A DNA stretch of 64,000 nucleotides from assembly GCF_002554795.1 (NCBI RefSeq), contig NZ_PDEQ01000001.1, forward strand, positions 558,001-622,000, read 5' to 3'. Below are positions 8,913-17,688 of this stretch, in pieces. The position numbers and the translations under genes are program-made. This DNA comes from Longibacter salinarum. Lineage in GTDB: Bacteria > Bacteroidota > Rhodothermia > Rhodothermales > Salinibacteraceae. Positions within the stretch are counted from its first letter, which is position 1. Every line of letters begins with the position of its first letter. The notes beneath the pieces are model-generated. The model was not told the DNA's origin and did not search any database. It worked only from the letters and a program-made list of their open reading frames with translations.

Positions 8913-10958
8913 ATGAATCGTCCTTTCTCGTCGCTGTATTCACATGACTTCGTACGAGTGGCCGTCGGTGTACCTCGGATGCGCGTCGCCGAACCATCGA
9001 CCAACGCGGAGCGAACGATCGCCCTGGCCCGCCGCGCGGACGACCAACACGCAGGCCTCGTTCTGTTTCCAGAAATGGGTCTCACGTGCTACACGAACGA
9101 CGACCTCTTTCACCAGGACGCGCTCCTCGAAGCGGCTCGGGATGCCCTCAAGCACGTGCGTGACGCTAGTCAGGAACTCCGGCCCCTGCTTCTGGTCGGT
9201 CTGCCGCTCCGTGTCGAAGGACAGTTGTTTAATGCTGCCGTTGCGGTCCATCGCGGTCGAATCCTGGGTGTATCACCGAAAACGTATCTGCCGAACTACC
9301 GGGAGTTCTACGAGAAGCGCCAGTTCACACCCGGCGGACAAGCTACATTCGACTCCGTCCAGCTCTTCGGGGAAACCGTCCCGTTCGGCAACAACCTGAT
9401 GTACGATGCATCGACGCTTGACGGCTTCACCGTCTTTCCCGAGATCTGCGAGGACGTGTGGACGCCCATCCCGCCGAGCACGTATGCCGCGATGGGAGGC
9501 GCGACGATCTGTGCCAATCTGTCCGCGAGCAACATCACGATGGGCAAGGCGAGCTATCGACGCCAGCTCTGCGCCAACCAGTCTGGGCGGTGCCTGAGCG
9601 CATACCTCTACGCCGCATCCGGGCCGGGCGAGTCGACAACCGACATGGCATGGGATGGGCACGCGCTCATCTACGAGAACGCACGCCGCATGGCGGAGTC
9701 GGAGCGATTTGCGGAAAAGGAGCAGCTCATCACAGCCGACATTGATGTCGGACGGCTGCAGCAGGAACGCATGCGCATGACGAGCTTCAACGACAACGCT
9801 GCCGAGCACCGAGAGCGCATTCAGAGCCTCCGCCGTATTCCGTTCGACTTCGACGTCCCGGCCGAAGCCGTACCTCTGAAACGCACGCTGGAGCGGTACC
9901 CGTACGTACCCGCCAACCCCGCCCTTCGCGACGAACGCTGCCGTGAAGCATACAACATTCAGGTCCAGGGCCTCGCCCAGCGCCTCCGTGCAACTGGAAT
10001 CGAGAAACTCGTCATCGGCATCAGCGGCGGACTCGATTCGACGCAGGCGCTTCTCGTCGCGGCCCGCACGATGGATCAGCTTGGACTGCCTCGCGAAAAC
10101 ATTCTCGGATACACCCTCCCGGGGTACGCGACCAGCGATCGGACGCGAGAAAATTCGCATCGGCTGATGGACGCGCTCGGCATCTCGTCGCGCGAGATCG
10201 ACATCACACCGCTCACGGAAGCGATGTTCGATGCACTGGATCATCCCTTCCACCGCGGCGAGGATGTGTACGACATTACGTTCGAAAACGTGCAAGCCGG
10301 GGCTCGAACCTCTCTTCTTTTCCGCCTCGCCAATCACGAGGGCGGGATGGTCGTTGGAACGGGCGACCTGAGCGAACTGGCTCTCGGCTGGGCCACATAC
10401 GGCGTGGGAGATCACATGTCGCATTATGCGGTCAACGCGTCCGTGCCCAAAACGCTGATCAGCCACCTGATCGAGTGGGTCTGCGAGACCGACCCCTTCG
10501 GTGATGAGGCGACCGACGTGCTTCGCTCGATCCTCAACACCGAGATCTCCCCCGAACTCGTTCCCGGCTCGGGGGACGGCGAGGAGCCGTCGCAGTCCTC
10601 GGAAGACATCGTGGGCCCGTACCCGCTGCAAGACTTCAACCTGTACTACATCAGCCGTTTCGGCTTCCGACCGAGCAAAGTGGCCTTCCTCTCCCATCAC
10701 GCATTCGGGCCCGGCTCGACGGACCGCGTTCCTGGCGTCGAAAGCGAGGAGTACGATCTCGCGACGATCAAGTCGTGGTTGCGGTTTTTCATCGAACGCT
10801 TCTTCCAGTTCAGCCAGTTCAAGCGCTCAGCTATCCCGAATGCACCGAAGGTTGGATCGGGCGGCTCCCTGTCGCCCCGCGGGGACTGGCGTGCGCCGTC
10901 GGACGCGAGCGCGAAAGCTTGGCTCGATGAACTTGAGAACGTGCCGGATCAGGCGTGA
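8913..10958 (+). CDS. nadE: Glutamine-dependent NAD+ synthetase
   Basis: The 681-residue enzyme makes NAD+ from deamido-NAD+, ATP and glutamine in the last step of NAD synthesis. The N-terminal nitrilase-type glutaminase domain (about 12-300) has the Glu-Lys-Cys triad at E54 ([10 protein letters not shown]), K123 ([16 protein letters not shown]) and C179 (PEICEDVW). The C-terminal synthetase domain has the PP-loop SGGLDSTQ (371-378) and later [12 protein letters not shown]. Length and order match the two-domain actinobacterial and Bacteroidota enzymes (about 680 residues). The ATG at 8913 has no clear ribosome binding site. The gene stands alone, divergent from the LDH-like gene. Long antisense open frames within it are shadows. 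Confidence 0.95.
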   Translation: MNRPFSSLYSHDFVRVAVGVPRMRVAEPSTNAERTIALARRADDQHAGLVLFPEMGLTCYTNDDLFHQDALLEAARDALKHVRDASQELRPLLLVGLPLRVEGQLFNAAVAVHRGRILGVSPKTYLPNYREFYEKRQFTPGGQATFDSVQLFGETVPFGNNLMYDASTLDGFTVFPEICEDVWTPIPPSTYAAMGGATICANLSASNITMGKASYRRQLCANQSGRCLSAYLYAASGPGESTTDMAWDGHALIYENARRMAESERFAEKEQLITADIDVGRLQQERMRMTSFNDNAAEHRERIQSLRRIPFDFDVPAEAVPLKRTLERYPYVPANPALRDERCREAYNIQVQGLAQRLRATGIEKLVIGISGGLDSTQALLVAARTMDQLGLPRENILGYTLPGYATSDRTRENSHRLMDALGISSREIDITPLTEAMFDALDHPFHRGEDVYDITFENVQAGARTSLLFRLANHEGGMVVGTGDLSELALGWATYGVGDHMSHYAVNASVPKTLISHLIEWVCETDPFGDEATDVLRSILNTEISPELVPGSGDGEEPSQSSEDIVGPYPLQDFNLYYISRFGFRPSKVAFLSHHAFGPGSTDRVPGVESEEYDLATIKSWLRFFIERFFQFSQFKRSAIPNAPKVGSGGSLSPRGDWRAPSDASAKAWLDELENVPDQA

Positions 10959-10974
10959 TCCGCTCTGCAGGCGG

Positions 10975-10990
10975 AAACCGTCTGCGGTTT
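10975..10990 (+). terminator. Weak hairpin after nadE
   Basis: AAACCG and CGGTTT form a 6-bp stem with a TCTG loop, preceded by a second small GC hairpin, 17-30 bases after the nadE stop. There is no long T run, so it is at best a weak terminator. Confidence 0.3.
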
Positions 10991-11226
10991 GACGACGCCC
11001 CCGCCTCGACATCCTCTACGCCGGTACTTCCTCCATCGTCTACTTTTATTTGCAATAACGGAAGTACAGCATCCGTTCGTCTCGGCGTATGTTTGGCTTT
11101 CCCTATCAGACAAACGTTCTGCGGTCCACGGGTGAAGCCTGCATGAGACGCAGCAGAAGCGAAACCGCCCGGTGGTTATGATGTTTATTCTTCTCGGACA
11201 GGTCGACTCCCTGTTTTACTCAATCC

Positions 11227-11302
11227 AGGCCCGTAGCTCAACTGGTAGAGCAACGGACTCTTAATCCGTGGGTTGGGGGTTCGAGTCCCCCCGGGCCTAC
11301 CA
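11227..11302 (+). tRNA. tRNA-Lys (anticodon CUU)
   Basis: A 76-base cloverleaf. The acceptor stem pairs AGGCCCG with CGGGCCT, followed by A and an encoded CCA. The D arm is GCTC/GAGC, the anticodon stem ACGGA/TCCGT holds loop CTCTTAA (anticodon CTT), and the T arm is a five-base G/C stem around TTCGAGT. The 3' 52 bases plus one base beyond are repeated at 17760-17812, showing that this gene is the attachment site of an integrated element. The gene itself is intact. Confidence 0.96.
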
Positions 11303-11303
11303 C
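11251..11303. repeat. attL, 53-bp direct repeat in tRNA-Lys
   Basis: From CAACGG in the anticodon stem to CCAC just past the encoded CCA, identical to 17760-17812. Integration at the 3' end of a tRNA gene that rebuilds the gene is the usual mode for tyrosine integrases. Confidence 0.93.
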
Positions 11304-11321
11304 GATGTACTAACACGAGAT

Positions 11322-11360
11322 GCGTCTCAATGGCTGCTACAGCCGTTGGGGCGCGTTTTT
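11322..11360 (+). terminator. Element-borne terminator for tRNA-Lys
   Basis: GCGTCTCAA pairs with TTGGGGCGC through two G-U pairs, with an inner GGCTG/CAGCC stem, and the hairpin is followed by a run of six T. It lies 20 bases downstream of attL inside the element, so it replaces the tRNA's own terminator, which the insertion displaced to 17828. Confidence 0.7.
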
Positions 11361-11668
11361 TATGTCCGATGCCGGCATCTCAGCCGGTATGCGGGAGAGC
11401 GAATGATTATCCGCTCTCCCTCTCCTCGTGCTGTATCCGCGGCGACTGTACACAAAATTGTACACAGTGCAGATGAGATAGCGGGTTGGTGTGGCTAAAG
11501 ACACAACGCGGAGACTGAAAGTGTTTCCACTATTTGCGCCTCGGCGGATGGTCTAAATCATGACGGGGGTGGGGCGATAATACGCTGTCCCCACCGCTCT
11601 AATACAAAGCAATCCCTTCTCATTTTGTAGAGATCGACTCAAGGTCGGTGATGGGAAACTGAAAACAG
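11361..11668. other. Left-end non-coding part of the element
   Basis: No gene recognised. It holds one copy of an 18-base repeat (11451-11468) shared with the right end and is AT-rich towards the Mrr gene. Open frames starting in the tRNA are artefacts. Confidence 0.5.
11451..11468 (+). repeat. 18-bp end repeat, left copy
   Basis: CACAAAATTGTACACAGT, identical to 17689-17706 and in the same orientation. Preceded here by TGTA, giving two TGTACA palindromes. It lies 148 bases inside attL. Probably an integrase arm-type or accessory-protein site (inference). Confidence 0.55.
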
Positions 11669-13300
11669 CTAGTCTCTAACTTCTCTCGCTTCCTCCAAGT
11701 TGAGCCGTGCGTTGTAACCATGCTTGCCGAGCAGGCTCATGAGATTACCCCCGTTCAAAAGTTGGAGAGGCTTATCTTTGGCGAATTTGTATGCGTCGGG
11801 TCCATAGTCACTAGTGGTGACGAGGATGCCTTTATTCGCACCTTCGTTCATGACGGTCCCGTACAGATCGCGTACGGCAGAGACCCCTACTGTTCTCGTG
11901 TATCGCTTGGCCTGTATTACAACCTTCCCTCCACGGATTGGATCAGGATCGATGGCCACGGCGTCTATTCCACCGTCTCTGCTCGCTTGCGTAACATTGA
12001 CCTCTCCTCCATTGGCTGAGAATTCCATCTCGAATAACTCTCTGATCAAGTGTTCAAAGTCTTCCCAATCCATAGAGGCGACATTTTCCCCATCATCCAT
12101 GTTCTCACCGATACGTCTAGAATCTGCGAACCTTGAATCGGATGTATCAACTTGAGCAATTGGGGTAACCGGAGCAACATCTATTAACTTGGATGCAGCA
12201 ACTCCTTTCAGACTCCGAAAACAGGCTTTGGCATCCACATGCTCCAAATTCAACGCGCTAACTTCTTCTCGTGATACCTGCAGAGAGAGTATACAAACGG
12301 TTTCCTCGTGACCGGTTGAGGCATTAATTTGATCTACTACCCCATTAAGAACGACGTTCTCGATGTTGTTGGGATAGTCTAGAGTGAATATCGCATCCAC
12401 GGTCCTCAGTGCCAACTGATACGGCAACGGCTCGTAAAACCGCTCGAAGTTTCGCTTGCTGAAAGCCTTGCTTTTAAATACATCTCTCGACTTTACATAA
12501 TTTATCTCTTCTCTGTTTATCAGATCATTTGGGCTTGGCATAAAATAGTCCAATATGAGCGTCTTAGAGCCACTGTCAAAGCTAGACGACCTAATCCCAC
12601 CAAAAGCCTCGGGGATTATACTGTCAATTTTATATATCGGTGAACTCAGAACTGTATTAATCACCTCGGCTACAGCGTCGCCCTCACCGGTTTCGTATTG
12701 TTCACGTATAGACCTCAGACGTTCTTCAGACTGACGCTTTTTACGTTCAATCTGCTTCTTTTGCTCAAGCCAATCTGACAATTCTTCTTCGTACGTTTCT
12801 TTCGCCCACCTATTCTTAAATTCTATCTCTTCTTTCTCGGCCTTCCAATTGCCCACGGCAATCTGATACCGATCCTTCATTTCGCGCCACTTTCTTTCAG
12901 CACGAGACTTAAATAGTTTATCTAATAGTGTAATACGAGGTTCATATTCTGACTTCGAAGGCTTCTCCGGTATTTCCTCGTAGGATGGCTTCTCAGGTTT
13001 CGGCGGGAGCTTCCCTGTTTCGGCCTTAAAGCCGCTCCAATCTATCGATAGCTGCGTTCGAACCCCTCGTGAGAGCAAGTTCCGTATTCCATCGATATAG
13101 AAATTCTGCAGAACGCGGTTGGCATCCGTAGCTAAGTCATTACGAAGGTTCTTTTGGTCGCTCTTGTTAAGGTTACCAAACGCTCCACTATGCACACGAT
13201 TATCAAAAAATCGTTCAGCGACTCCACTTAGTTCCTTATCTATATCATCAGCAAGAACATTTACATGAAACCGCTCAGCCTTGAGATATAACTGTGCCAT
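11669..13300 (-). CDS. Mrr-type restriction endonuclease with long N-terminal region
   Basis: ATG at 13300, seven bases after GGTGA, gives 543 residues; a GTG at 13309 is also possible. Residues about 120-205 are strongly charged and probably coiled coil. A middle region of unknown fold follows. The C-terminal 130 residues form an Mrr_cat nuclease domain (PD-(D/E)xK), starting at WEDFEHLIRELFEMEF. Its catalytic residues are D446 in SRDGGIDAV and Q463/K465 in VVIQAKRY. Mrr enzymes cut modified DNA, and this is probably defensive cargo of the element. No methylase is adjacent, which fits a modification-dependent nuclease. The gene is clearly richer in A+T than its neighbours, suggesting a separate origin. 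What the N-terminal part recognises is unknown. Confidence 0.75.
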   Translation of the reverse strand: MAQLYLKAERFHVNVLADDIDKELSGVAERFFDNRVHSGAFGNLNKSDQKNLRNDLATDANRVLQNFYIDGIRNLLSRGVRTQLSIDWSGFKAETGKLPPKPEKPSYEEIPEKPSKSEYEPRITLLDKLFKSRAERKWREMKDRYQIAVGNWKAEKEEIEFKNRWAKETYEEELSDWLEQKKQIERKKRQSEERLRSIREQYETGEGDAVAEVINTVLSSPIYKIDSIIPEAFGGIRSSSFDSGSKTLILDYFMPSPNDLINREEINYVKSRDVFKSKAFSKRNFERFYEPLPYQLALRTVDAIFTLDYPNNIENVVLNGVVDQINASTGHEETVCILSLQVSREEVSALNLEHVDAKACFRSLKGVAASKLIDVAPVTPIAQVDTSDSRFADSRRIGENMDDGENVASMDWEDFEHLIRELFEMEFSANGGEVNVTQASRDGGIDAVAIDPDPIRGGKVVIQAKRYTRTVGVSAVRDLYGTVMNEGANKGILVTTSDYGPDAYKFAKDKPLQLLNGGNLMSLLGKHGYNARLNLEEAREVRD

Positions 13301-13433
13301 ATTAGTCACCTATCGTTCGCATTTTGAAGCATCTGCTCCAAACATAAATTAAACGCCGTACGAACACAACGCTGCAGCCACGTCATGCCCCCTATTTTCC
13401 TGAATGAAGGAGCATACGAACAAATTGACCGAA

Positions 13434-15425
13434 TCAGACAGGAGTGTATTCGACATCCAAGCGGGTTTGAATGTCGTATTTATCGGCATGGTCCCTAACA
13501 AGGGAAGTTGCATGATTGGCGTACGTCTCGACCTGCTGCTCATACCGCACCCAAAGGATAACTTCATCGTACTTGTAGAGCATGACACGCCAACGATCCT
13601 CCCCGTCGCGCTGCCTCTCTTCGATTGCCGCCTCGAACACCGGCCACATCGTCTTCACCTCCACGCTCTGCACGATGTACGACAAAAGTGATCGTGCCGC
13701 CTTGTCCGTGATCTCTCCCCTTTTGGCCTTGCTGATTTCCGGCTGCTCACCGCTCAGTTCGCTATCATCCGCATCCACAAATGTATTTCGGTCGAGCACC
13801 CGCCCGAATGCATCGGTCGTGTAGTCCCCGTCTCGCTCGTGTTGCTTAATCTGTTCATATGCCTCCTCACGAGCGGTTAAGACCTCTTCTATCACAGGGT
13901 GGTCAAGTAGACCGTTGACTTTCTCCCGGTCCGGATAGTCGTACCGAGTCCGCTCAGCGATCTCCTTGCTCGCGTTGTGCATGATTGTATTCTCGGATGC
14001 GCCGTACACGGCAGAGTACGTTCCACGCTTGACGGCATATTCCTCGGCTTCGCCGGCCTGCATGTCAAGGGCCTCCCTCATCGACTCCCACATATCGAAG
14101 TCTTCGGAATCGTCGAGATGAGAGGCAAGGGCCTGCGACGTAGTTGACATATCTACGTCATACTCTCCCTCGGCCACTCGGGCAAACATAGCGAGTTGGG
14201 CCTTGGAAAGGTCAAGCGCGACGTGCCGATCTCCGAGCATCGGCGGAATTGCTTTCGAGTCCACGCCGACGAGATGATTCGCCCCTACCGGCGTCGGGCG
14301 AGGCGTGCGGTTGCCGGCCTGATACAGCATGAACGGCATGTCTTGAAAGCGCCGGAGGTTCGTGATCGACTGCCGAATGCCTTTATTGTAGACCTCTGAA
14401 CCTCGCTCTGCGGCCTCCATGAGAGCATCCACGCCGTTCTGCACGTTGTGAGCGAGTTCGGTATATACATCCCGACCGGGAGACCGCGCATCCCGCGTGA
14501 GATTGTTGAGATACTTGATGATACGCTGACTCTCACCAGGAGGAGTCACTTCGGCGTCGTCGGCCCTTCTTCGCTTCCCGTCAAGTTTCTCGAAACAGTC
14601 TTGTCGGAAATCGACCTTGGTTGGTCTCGACACGTCCCCTTTCATGAATAGGACGCTCTTCTTTCCCTGCCTGTCAAGAAAGAACGACGTTGCTTCATCC
14701 ATAATCTCCTCCGGAGTGCCGTGATTCGTGATACGCCGGCAATGTCCATCAGCGTAGTCGCTCCACTCCAACTTGCTATCAACTAACGCGCGGTATGTCC
14801 AAAGGAGCAAGAGGGCCTGCGTTTGGTCTCCGCTTTTCTGCGGCCTCAATCCAAACGCACCTCGAATTGAGTCCCTCGGTACGGGTATATAGTCCTTATC
14901 AGCGTTTTTCTCATCTCGCTTCCGGTGTATGATGAGTTGCGCCATTCCTCGAAGCCCGTCGTGTTCTGCGAGAATCGGCCGCCATTTCTCCACGAGGTCA
15001 ACTTCGTGTGCACTCACCCGGATGAATCGAAAGTCCATCGCTCCTTCGGGTCGCGAGAATGACCGATTGATGACCTTTAGGATCGTGCTAGCAGTTGGAC
15101 TGACCGCTTCTCCCGGATTGGCCGGATCTCCGGCTTCTATCTTTGTTAACTGCTGCCTGAGGTCCCAAACCACCGGATGAGGCTCCAAATCGGCCTTCTG
15201 CGGCTGCTTAGGCAGTTCATAGCCGTCGCTCCAATTCCACCCCCCGGAAGGAGGTACACACGTATGGGCGCCCGTTCCGTCTCCTCCCGGTGTCCCTGTC
15301 TCCCGTGTCCCGTCCCTGTCCGGCCTCTCGTCCCGGTCCGTGTCCGTTTCAATCCGGTCGAGGGTGTCCCGTTCGTCGTTCTGCTCGGCCTCCTCGTTTA
15401 AATCTGCGGGGTGGTTTCCGGACAT
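13434..15425 (-). CDS. Divergent family-A DNA polymerase-like protein
   Basis: A 663-residue protein whose C-terminal 270 residues carry the family-A polymerase motifs in order. Motif A is ALDLSKAQLAMFARVA (catalytic D405). Motif B is VKRGTYSAVYGAS, where K466, Y470, Y474 and G475 have exactly the spacing of K758, F762, Y766 and G767 of E. coli Pol I. The helix RSLLSYIVQSVEVKTMW (Q586) matches the Pol I Q849 segment. Motif C is YKYDEV (D620, E621). D620 lies 34 residues after Q586, against 33 in Pol I. The first 60 residues are acidic and disordered, and residues 80-380 are unrecognised; no 3'-5' exonuclease motifs were seen. The Pol I R754 position is E462 and the motif C His is Tyr. It is probably the element's replicase; activity is unproven. 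Confidence 0.65.
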   Translation of the reverse strand: MSGNHPADLNEEAEQNDERDTLDRIETDTDRDERPDRDGTRETGTPGGDGTGAHTCVPPSGGWNWSDGYELPKQPQKADLEPHPVVWDLRQQLTKIEAGDPANPGEAVSPTASTILKVINRSFSRPEGAMDFRFIRVSAHEVDLVEKWRPILAEHDGLRGMAQLIIHRKRDEKNADKDYIPVPRDSIRGAFGLRPQKSGDQTQALLLLWTYRALVDSKLEWSDYADGHCRRITNHGTPEEIMDEATSFFLDRQGKKSVLFMKGDVSRPTKVDFRQDCFEKLDGKRRRADDAEVTPPGESQRIIKYLNNLTRDARSPGRDVYTELAHNVQNGVDALMEAAERGSEVYNKGIRQSITNLRRFQDMPFMLYQAGNRTPRPTPVGANHLVGVDSKAIPPMLGDRHVALDLSKAQLAMFARVAEGEYDVDMSTTSQALASHLDDSEDFDMWESMREALDMQAGEAEEYAVKRGTYSAVYGASENTIMHNASKEIAERTRYDYPDREKVNGLLDHPVIEEVLTAREEAYEQIKQHERDGDYTTDAFGRVLDRNTFVDADDSELSGEQPEISKAKRGEITDKAARSLLSYIVQSVEVKTMWPVFEAAIEERQRDGEDRWRVMLYKYDEVILWVRYEQQVETYANHATSLVRDHADKYDIQTRLDVEYTPV

Positions 15426-15500
15426 CTGTCGTACTCAATCGGCTATCTCGAAAGCGCACGAAGTCGTCACTTTATAAAAACCGATTTCCCGGTCCGGTCG

Positions 15501-15528
15501 TTGGGTGTTTAACCTCCGTTTAACCCAA
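15501..15528. promoter_or_regulatory. Repeated GTTTAAC sites before the polymerase-like gene
   Basis: GTTTAACC occurs at 15507-15514 and 15518-15525, each half palindromic, and both are enclosed by TTGGGT/ACCCAA. They lie about 80-100 bases upstream of the polymerase-like start. They may be an operator or iterons. Function is inferred. Confidence 0.35.
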
Positions 15529-15535
15529 TCCTAAA

Positions 15536-15901
15536 TCAGCCGTTAAGCCGGCATATTCGGCGCCGCATGTTCGACCGGCTGAACACGAAGCGTTTCGTAT
15601 TGCCGGTCGCTTCCTCGGGCTTAGGCAACATCGCAGACTTGCCGCACATGGACCGCACGCACACAGTTCGATCAGTGACGGTTTTATGCGTTCGTTTCTT
15701 TAAGCCGCCCCCCCGTGCCCTCGACCGGGCGAGTTGAATAACCGATGGATCGGCTACTAATCCAGGAGACGTGTAGGTGCCACCGACGCGTACGACAGCG
15801 GGACCGAAATTTGGCAACGCAGAGCGAAGGCACCGGCGACGTCCCAACCATCGCCGGCCCACCTGCGCCCGCGTGCTCGGATTATATCCTTGCCTGCTCA
15901 A
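15536..15901 (-). CDS. Possible small basic protein with cysteines (doubtful)
   Basis: A 121-codon frame from a TTG codon, 20 bases overlapping the end of the upstream small gene. The product is very Arg-rich. Its last 45 residues have CVRSMCGK and then RFVFSRSNMRRRICR, vaguely like the small phage and plasmid zinc-ribbon proteins of the form CxxCG...FCS..CR, but the cysteine spacing is wrong and one position is Val. There is no good start codon. It may be a real element gene or an accidental frame. The rest of the 15426-15881 interval shows nothing else coding. Confidence 0.25.
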   Translation of the reverse strand: MSRQGYNPSTRAQVGRRWLGRRRCLRSALPNFGPAVVRVGGTYTSPGLVADPSVIQLARSRARGGGLKKRTHKTVTDRTVCVRSMCGKSAMLPKPEEATGNTKRFVFSRSNMRRRICRLNG

Positions 15902-16166
15902 AAAAGTATGCCTCGACTACAACCGTACCGTCATCCTCGACGCGAAATGCCATTTCGGCATTCTCAACTCGTGCGAGCCAAACCCTTGACCGGAGGTAGT
16001 ACGGCGTATCCGCCGTCAAAGATTTTGCGTAGAATGAAGCACGCTCGTGCAGCTGAGCGACGACAGCGGCAGTTTGACTGTCTTCCATTGCTTCTTTGTA
16101 GCTGATTGCCGCATCACGTCGGATGCGAATGTTGCACTTGTCCCCTAAGTCGGGTATGCTATTCAT
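15882..16166 (-). CDS. Small element protein, possibly RelE/ParE-like
   Basis: ATG at 16166 (MNSIPDLGDKCNIRIRRDAA) gives 94 residues; an upstream start at 16208 is less likely. An amphipathic helix (SQTAAVVAQLHERASFYAKS) is followed by two strands (RSRVWLARVENAEMAFRVED, then VVVEAYFFE). The order helix then R-rich strands ending in a DDG turn is similar to RelE/ParE-type toxins, but the basic catalytic tail is missing and no antitoxin partner is next to it. It might also be an excisionase or regulator for the element. I do not recognise it with confidence. Confidence 0.45.
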   Translation of the reverse strand: MNSIPDLGDKCNIRIRRDAAISYKEAMEDSQTAAVVAQLHERASFYAKSLTADTPYYLRSRVWLARVENAEMAFRVEDDGTVVVEAYFFEQARI

Positions 16167-16234
16167 GACGAGTCTGTGAAGGCTTGTTGTGCTGCAACGG
16201 CTTACCACGCCGGCAGCAGAAAATGTGAAGACAC

Positions 16235-16275
16235 AGACGCCCGTAGCTTTCTCTTGGCGGAGACTGCGGGCGTCT
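16235..16275. terminator. Hairpin between integrase and small-gene side
   Basis: AGACGCCCGTAG pairs with CTGCGGGCGTCT (one mismatch) around a 17-base loop. It has no strong T run on either side. It may stop leftward integrase transcription or be part of the origin-like region. Confidence 0.35.
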
Positions 16276-16311
16276 TGTGTTTGGTATACCTATAATATTC
16301 CGCCCGAAAAG

Positions 16312-16487
16312 CCGTTATGCAAATCTGTTTATCCACAATCTCCTAACGTCAAGGGCTTCCGCGATCTGCATAACGGAAATACGTTTAGCGTCCGAAATTG
16401 GGGTATCGGCGAATATGGATGAGACGAAAGATCCGTTATTGTTCAAGCCCGTCAGTTTCGGCATTATCACTCACAACTTTGTCCACA
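16312..16487. other. Putative replication origin of the element
   Basis: An AT-rich non-coding stretch with a perfect DnaA-box sequence TTATCCACA (16329-16337) and a near match TTGTCCACA (16479-16487). CCGTTATGCAAATC at 16312-16325 is repeated inverted as GATCTGCATAACGG at 16363-16376 (13 of 14 bases), and CCGTTATTG occurs again near 16432. Such iterons with DnaA boxes mark origins of plasmids and replicating integrative elements. It lies between the integrase and the small ORFs, in the same element as a polymerase-like gene. The function is inferred; the open frames across it look spurious. Confidence 0.45.
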
Positions 16488-16547
16488 CACTCTTCCACAT
16501 AGGCCTACAGAGCAGGGGTTTTATAGGGCAATAACAGCATACTATGC

Positions 16548-17654
16548 TTAACTCATCGCCTGCTCCATCTCGTCTCGCAGCCGATTGCGCGACACATTGA
16601 CGTACTTTAGTGCCGTCGATAGATCCGCGTGGCGCATTGCTTCCTTAATCATGTGTGCGCTCATGCCGGCGTCAGCAAGCGCCGTAGCGAACCCTGCCCG
16701 GAGATCATGAAACGTGAGGTTACGTTCTATGCCGGCCTCACGTTGCGCTTTGCAGAACCGCTTAGACGCACGGTGACCGAACGACTTAGGGTTGCGATCA
16801 TGGGTGGGTCCGTTTGGCGTCCTAAAGACATATGAACGGGGACCTTGCCCCTGCGGAGCGTTGTCGAGAACCGATTTCGCCTTTGAAATGAGGGGAATGG
16901 TCTGCTCCCGGTTATTCTTCTGCCTCGTAATCCGAATCAGTCCACGGTCGAGGTCAATGTCTCGCCACCTGAGCCGACCAATTTCCGTCGCACGCATTCC
17001 CGTGTAGAAGGCCCACCGGAATACAGGGATCGTCCAAATCAGCTGCCCCGGCCGGCATTGATCCCGTTTGCGCAATTCCCGGTATTCCCGCCCTACCTCC
17101 CCTACGATCAACTCCAAGTCGTCCGGCCGCACGGGAGTCGGCAGTTTATCGGATTTTCGTGGCGCATCAACGTCTTCGATCACGTCGCAGTCCGCCCATG
17201 CAAGGACCGCGCGGACGTGACGCCACCGTTTGTGTCGGGTGGCTTGTGATACCGTAGCGTCGTGGCAGTAGTCTTGGACTATCGCCGGCGAGAGATCCGT
17301 CAGATCAACGTCTGAGCCGATTCGCTCGACGAGGCGCCGCCATACCCCTTCGTATGTGTCGATTGTCCTCTCAGAGCAGCCTTGCGCCTCCTTCGCGTCA
17401 ATGAACGCAGAAATGACTGTCTTCACTGAGTGAGTGCGTGGGCCGGCACTTTCATAGTTGAACGGGTCGGATTTGCTTCCTTCCGCCCACGGATCAAAGC
17501 CCCCTTGCTCATACGCGTCCTCCAACTCAACGAGTTTGCGGCGTGCGTTTCGCTTTTTCGAGGTCTTGAGCGATAGGCGCTTGCGTGACGGGGATTTGTT
17601 GCTGTCGTAGAACTGAGCGTAGTAGCGGCCGGAGCGTTCGTAGATCGAAGCCAT
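16548..17654 (-). CDS. int: Tyrosine recombinase (integrase) of the element
   Basis: ATG at 17654 (MASIYERSGRYYAQFYD) gives 368 residues; a longer frame to 17693 would run into the end repeat. The N-terminal arm-binding region and the SAM-like core-binding domain (about 75-170) precede the catalytic domain. The full catalytic set is present: R221 (TGMRATE), K246 (RQKNNRE), H316 and R319 (FHDLRAG), H342 (MRHADLST) and nucleophile Y351 (ALKYVNV). The enzyme should therefore be active. It lies directly inside attR and most likely acts on the 53-bp tRNA-Lys core. An 18-base repeat shared with the left end lies in its upstream region and could couple DNA binding to int expression. No excisionase was recognised. 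Confidence 0.93.
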   Translation of the reverse strand: MASIYERSGRYYAQFYDSNKSPSRKRLSLKTSKKRNARRKLVELEDAYEQGGFDPWAEGSKSDPFNYESAGPRTHSVKTVISAFIDAKEAQGCSERTIDTYEGVWRRLVERIGSDVDLTDLSPAIVQDYCHDATVSQATRHKRWRHVRAVLAWADCDVIEDVDAPRKSDKLPTPVRPDDLELIVGEVGREYRELRKRDQCRPGQLIWTIPVFRWAFYTGMRATEIGRLRWRDIDLDRGLIRITRQKNNREQTIPLISKAKSVLDNAPQGQGPRSYVFRTPNGPTHDRNPKSFGHRASKRFCKAQREAGIERNLTFHDLRAGFATALADAGMSAHMIKEAMRHADLSTALKYVNVSRNRLRDEMEQAMS

Positions 17655-17688
17655 AGTGCGGAATCGAGTCAGGTTGATTCCGCACTGC

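Noticed and set aside
9273-10700. 475-codon open frame antisense to nadE
   Set aside because: nadE has full catalytic motifs over the whole length; the antisense frame is a by-product of GC-rich codon use.
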